Notes under the pieces: model-generated
Seen by the model: the letters and a program-made list of their open reading frames with translations, nothing else
What the model was told of the DNA's origin: nothing
The model's database searches: none
Position numbers and translations under genes: made by a program
Source: Chromera velia
Taxonomy: Eukaryota; Sar; Chromeraceae
Length of the DNA: 21,218 nucleotides
NCBI GenBank assembly: GCA_018398765.1
Contig: JAHBMJ010003968.1
Location: forward strand, 64,001-85,218
Direction of reading: 5' to 3'
Shown here: in pieces, positions 18,012 through 21,218 of the stretch
Layout: the number at the start of each line of letters is the position of its first letter
Numbering within the stretch: position 1 is the first letter of the stretch

Positions 18012-18384
18012 TCAGTTTGTCTGCAAAGTGCCCTTGGCTGTGCTTTCCTGGTCGGAAGTGCTGGCTTCACCCTGGTTACAGTCTGGTAGCACGGAAAAGC
18101 GGGGCACAGTGCCCACTGACCTCGAGCTTGACGGGACGTCTTCCATCTTCACTTTCGGCGTCTCCGTGCCGCCTGCTGTGGTCATCAGGTCAACTTCAGA
18201 AGTGTCCCCTTTCTGTCTGGCTTCTATTTCGTAAAGAGGGAACCACCACTTTGAGCTATGCTTTGCGTGCCCCTCTGTGGCGACAAGAGAACGGAACTCA
18301 TTGTATTTCCATTTGCTGACGAACTGGCGACCCGTCCAATCGCTGCCTCGTGGGAGTAGTTGCACGCCTTTTTCTTGCAGGTAC
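18012..18384 (-). CDS. Possible terminal exon of an unrecognised minus-strand gene
   Basis: The minus-strand frame runs to a TGA at 18012-18014. It can begin at a TGCAG acceptor whose last base is 18385, so 18384 is the first exon base. The sequence reads as ordinary protein: RYLQEKGVQLL, then WTGRQFVSKWKYNEFRSL, then SSKWWFPLYEIEARQ, then a Ser/Thr/Asp/Glu-rich tail with VKMED. No family was recognised. The frame stays open upstream to a TAA near 18480, next to a GTAAGC donor-like site, but no upstream exon could be joined with confidence. The K-WWFP motif is shared with the broken frame at 15298-16120, so it could belong to a related element. Competing plus-strand open frames overlap its 5' end. 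Confidence 0.25.
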
Positions 18385-18389
18385 CTGCA
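18376..18389. repeat. 14-bp palindrome TGCAGGTACCTGCA
   Basis: A perfect palindrome that places a TGCAG acceptor-like site on each strand at the same spot, which leaves the strand of splicing here ambiguous. Confidence 0.8.
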
Positions 18390-19439
18390 CAAACGACAAT
18401 CGACCAGTTGTGCAAGGTGTATCGTAATATTCAGAAGATACTGAATTCTCCTCCGCGGTTGATGATGAGCTTACCACTCAAGAATCATCTGGCAAAAGTC
18501 CAGGCGGCAGAAAGAGCTTCACTGACCGAAAGCTGCCTTGCTGAAGCACGGGTAAGCACCGAAGTTGTGGGACCACTTGCAGGTATCTCCCGCCCGACAA
18601 TAGCCGTGGCGCAGCAAGTTGACGCACAGTTTCCTCTGCAGGCACAGCAAGAGAAAAGAATGACGAACTCCATGCGAACGGCATCACAATAAAACAAGGA
18701 GTTGGCCCGGAACATTCTGTCAGGCCTCAGTTGAGCATTGTCCACGAGTCACTCAGTTCCCCTCAGCCAAATATTATCGTCCCACTGCTAGGCTCATGCT
18801 CGGCGACTTTTTGGGAGAAAAAGGGCCCCCTTGCATCTTCTCGATTTGGAGACGGAGGAGACGAAAAGGGATGGATGAAAGTAACCCACCCTGCGAATGT
18901 TCAAGATCTCGACATCGTGGGATTGAAGACACGAATGCCCACTGGTACATCTGCAGAGCAATCAGCACAAACAGATGCGACGCGATGTGTGGTCGAGGGC
19001 ATTCTAAGGAAAGGAAGCGTTTTCAGGAACTGGACTGACTTTCCCCTCCTGAAGGGTTCACAAGGTTCAATGGTATCATCGAAAGGCTTCTTCTTCTCCT
19101 CCGTTTTCGCTCCCAACATTCTACGTGTTCCCTCGCAGCTTCAAAAAGTCAGCGAGGCGGTACGGCCGGACTTATAGTTGGGCCTTGTTGTGAGCAAGGC
19201 AGATAGCCAAGAAAGTGATGTGGGCGTCGCAGGGAGAGCACGGAATAGCCCGGAGAGGCGCGCGGAGAGCAGTACAATACTACAATTTGAGGACGCTGAT
19301 TTTAGTATATACAAGTGAGTGAATCACAGGCTGTTAAATTCATGAAGCTGACATGATCAAATGACTTGAATTTTCGAAGCACCTCTCAAACATTCTCACC
19401 CGGAGAGACACTAAAGAGATAAACATTCTCAAACCATGC

Positions 19440-19630
19440 ACGAACCCTCGTTTAAATGCATATAAATGCATGGCCCAGCCTCCGTCTCCGCCGTCTCCGG
19501 CCGGGTGCATGGTGCATGGTCGCCATGTGGTCGCCATATATGGCGCGTGCATTGGCGCGCCCCAATGCATGCATGGCCCCATGCACATCCCGCACCGCCG
19601 TCTTCCAGCTGGCGTATGCATGCGTATGCT
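19440..19630. repeat. GCATG/CCATG-rich palindromic cluster
   Basis: Dense overlapping words TGCATG, GCCAT/ATGGC and GCATGC occur here. TGCATTGG (19548-19555) and CCAATGCA (19562-19569) form a perfect 8-bp inverted repeat around CGCGCC. TGCATGC cores lie at 19566-19572 and 19617-19623. It resembles in flavour, though not in sequence, the GGCAATGC pocket at 15111-15164. Confidence 0.65.
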
Positions 19631-20215
19631 GGCACCTGAATTGTTCTGAATTCAATCTGGCTGACTGTTCTGTTACCTTTCCGTAGAAAAAATCGCGATC
19701 GAAGAAGCAGAGAGAATCACACGGGCGACAACAGCCGCAGACACACAGAAATGTTTCTATATGTTTCCTGACGGTCTTTACAGGACAGCTCGGCGCACAA
19801 GTGCCACAGAAATCCGATCAAGGTCCCGGATCGATTTTTTGAGATTCAAGCCAGACTGTGGGGAGACTGCATGCATGCATCCGACATTGAGTAAAAAGCC
19901 TCACACAGAACCTCTGCTTTGCCTCCTTCTCTGCCCAGATTGCCTCTTTTATAAAGTCAGTCCACTCTACTTCAGTCCAGTCCTCTCAGTGAGCCCTGTC
20001 CTTGTCCTTCACTTCTTTCGAGAAATCAGAAAAACTGCGGTTATTGTTTTTTCCCCCCAGTTTTTTTTATTCTGGTCGACCAGACACTTTAGCCTTGTTT
20101 CATGCCATTGGAACATCGAACAGTTTTTGTTTCACGTGAGCAGCCGAACAGATTTATGAAATTTGTATGGATCAGATCTGTCCATGTAGTATTCGTTCCC
20201 CTGGTCGGTCTGGTG

Positions 20216-20224
20216 TATATATAG
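20216..20224 (+). promoter_or_regulatory. TATA-like run upstream of the second gene
   Basis: TATATATAG lies about 160 nt before the ATG at 20385. Composition alone supports it and no transcription start is known. Confidence 0.15.
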
Positions 20225-20309
20225 AAAGCTGTCTCCATGCTTGTTAACCTAGCAGCTATGTATGGGTCCAAACATCATGCTCTTCCTGTATGCTTCTGTA
20301 TGGACTGGT

Positions 20310-20359
20310 CTTTCTGGTGCTCTGTTGTGACATTCTTTCTGGTGCTCTGTTGTGACATT
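20310..20359 (+). repeat. 25-bp perfect tandem duplication
   Basis: CTTTCTGGTGCTCTGTTGTG followed by ACATT occurs twice without mismatch (20310-20334 and 20335-20359), ending 25 bp before the ATG at 20385. It is probably in the 5' leader or proximal promoter. Confidence 0.9.
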
Positions 20360-20384
20360 GACTCGGACTGAGTGCAGAAAAAAA

Positions 20385-20662
20385 ATGTCTTACCGCATTG
20401 CACTGTCAATCAACGCGGAGGCCGAGGAGGTGGTTGTCGGAAGGAACCTTGGAGAGGTCCGTTTAGGCTGTCTTTTTTCCTCGCATCTTCTGAGAGATGC
20501 ATACCCATTTTTTTTTTGTAGTCTTCGCTTTATTTATTGTCCCTCCCTGGCTCACCGATGAACTACCTGTCTTGCCTTCAGTTGAACGATGTCTCCGGGG
20601 GCGTACAGTATCTTGGAGAAGGTTTTGAGAACGACTCGAATGCGCTCCTCATAGACGAAATC
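20385..20662 (+). CDS. 5' exons of an unrecognised gene (partial)
   Basis: Exon 1 is 20385-20456 (24 codons, MSYRIALSINAEAEEVVVGR...) with a GTCCGT donor. Exon 2 is 20582-20662 (27 codons, LNDVSGGVQYLGEGF...ALLIDEI) after a TTCAG acceptor and before a GTCAGT donor. Both junctions are phase 0 and both donors follow the GTNNGT pattern of the large gene. The product is acidic and non-repetitive, without signal peptide or membrane segment so far. No family was recognised. A TGCAG at 20374-20378 just before the ATG could be an acceptor of a 5' UTR intron. Exon 3 may lie after the CTAG at 20937-20940, but its frame is not convincing, and the rest is outside the window. Confidence 0.5.
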
Positions 20663-21035
20663 GTCAGTGAAGGAATTCAAAGATTCGGGATGTATGATTC
20701 ATTTGTTTGTACGATACACAAATTGACCATGCAGACAAAGCGAACGCAAGCCCATCAATGAGATGAGTGCAAGAAGTTCAGAATCTGTACACTAAGTCTT
20801 TCTTTCACGGATGCTTTCGTCAAAAAGTACATACTATTTTCACAGTGACCCGTCCTAGGTTTCTTTCATGAAATTTTAGAACGTTTTGCATGCGTCGTCG
20901 CTCTCTTTTGTCTGCATTCTTCTCCGCTTCTTCCCTAGATTCCGATGTCGGTTTCTCTGTTTATCCTGCTCTTTATCGTTCTTTCTACGAGTCGATTCGA
21001 CCATGTGATTTGCTTATGTTTTTTTCATGTACGCA

Positions 21036-21092
<57 letters not shown>

Positions 21093-21114
21093 TTCTCTGT
21101 GTGTGTGTGTGTGT

Positions 21115-21160
<46 letters not shown>

Positions 21161-21218
21161 GTGTATGTGCTCTGTGTATATGACATTGTGTGTGAGTGAG
21201 AGAGAGAGAGAGAGGGGG
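20663..21218 (+). other. Intron or downstream part of the partial gene; no further exon assigned
   Basis: Begins with the GTCAGT donor of exon 2. The rest is T-rich and ends in microsatellites, consistent with a long intron running off the window, but a third exon cannot be excluded. Confidence 0.35.
21041..21175 (+). repeat. (CT)n then (GT)n compound microsatellite
   Basis: CT units with two TTT interruptions run to about 21098, followed by interrupted GT units to about 21175. A short GA run (21197-21214) lies at the window edge. It has the same CT-to-GT order as the tract before exon 16 of the large gene. Confidence 0.9.

Larger units (their letters stand above)
19178..20384. other. Intergenic region upstream of the second plus-strand gene
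   Basis: No supported gene. It contains the GCATG-rich palindromic cluster (19440-19630), a TGCATGCATGCAT run at 19868-19880, a TATATATAG run at 20216-20224 and a 25-bp tandem duplication at 20310-20359. Confidence 0.5.

Noticed and set aside
18381-18692. Plus-strand open frame after a TTGCAG acceptor (VPAQTTIDQLCKVYR...)
   Set aside because: It competes with the minus-strand frame at 18012-18384 and has no recognisable motif or in-phase upstream exon, so neither strand could be preferred firmly.
18731-19177. 148-codon plus-strand open frame, with an overlapping frame (18796-19038) rich in Cys and His
   Set aside because: Both frames look superficially protein-like, but they overlap, neither joins by the local splice rule to other exons, and frames of this length are expected a few times by chance in 21 kb.
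20890-21199. Open frames of repeated Ser-Leu and Cys-Val
   Set aside because: They are translations of the CT/GT microsatellite.

Overview
The window looks like nuclear DNA of an intron-rich, roughly GC-balanced protist, most likely a chromerid-type or related alveolate such as Chromera velia. That placement is inference from overall texture: one 17-exon gene, long simple-sequence-rich introns, acceptors that are almost all TGCAG, poly-G runs, dinucleotide microsatellites and TGCATGC motifs. No tRNA, rRNA, CRISPR or bacterial operon structure was seen.

Layout. Positions 3-257 hold the open 3' end of an unrecognised upstream plus-strand gene. Positions 850-12601 hold one large plus-strand gene. 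I rebuilt it by hand into 17 exons whose phases all agree (6018 nt, 2005 codons plus TAG). It encodes six kelch blades, a first BTB domain with a BACK-like tail, a second BTB domain with a BACK-like tail interrupted by a low-complexity insert, and a disordered C-terminus of about 575 residues. The kelch6-BTB-BTB order is that of LZTR1, a substrate receptor for CUL3 ubiquitin ligases, but this protein is more than twice as long as the animal one.

Downstream, 12602-13540 is flanking DNA with a CA microsatellite. Positions 13541-15290 form an AT-rich island with almost no open frames. It contains two adjacent terminal-inverted-repeat elements (14305-14829 and 14861-15095), neither coding, so both look like MITE-type elements. 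The second is flanked by a perfect 7-bp direct repeat. On the minus strand, 15298 to about 16120 holds a broken coding stretch whose end resembles the C-terminal tail of retroelement reverse-transcriptase proteins. Another minus-strand open frame (18012-18384) shares a K/R-W-W-F-P motif with it. Positions 16120-18011 are A/G- and C/T-rich DNA with an N gap inside a poly-G run.

At the right end, after a GCATG-rich palindromic cluster and a 25-bp tandem duplication, a second plus-strand gene begins at 20385. Its first two exons are clear and the rest lies beyond, or is unclear within, the window.

The most useful general observation is the splice grammar. Donors are GTNNGT-like, with G at +5 in 15 of 16 and C, not A, commonest at +3. 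All 16 acceptors are YGCAG. The same donor grammar fits the two other spliced models in the window.
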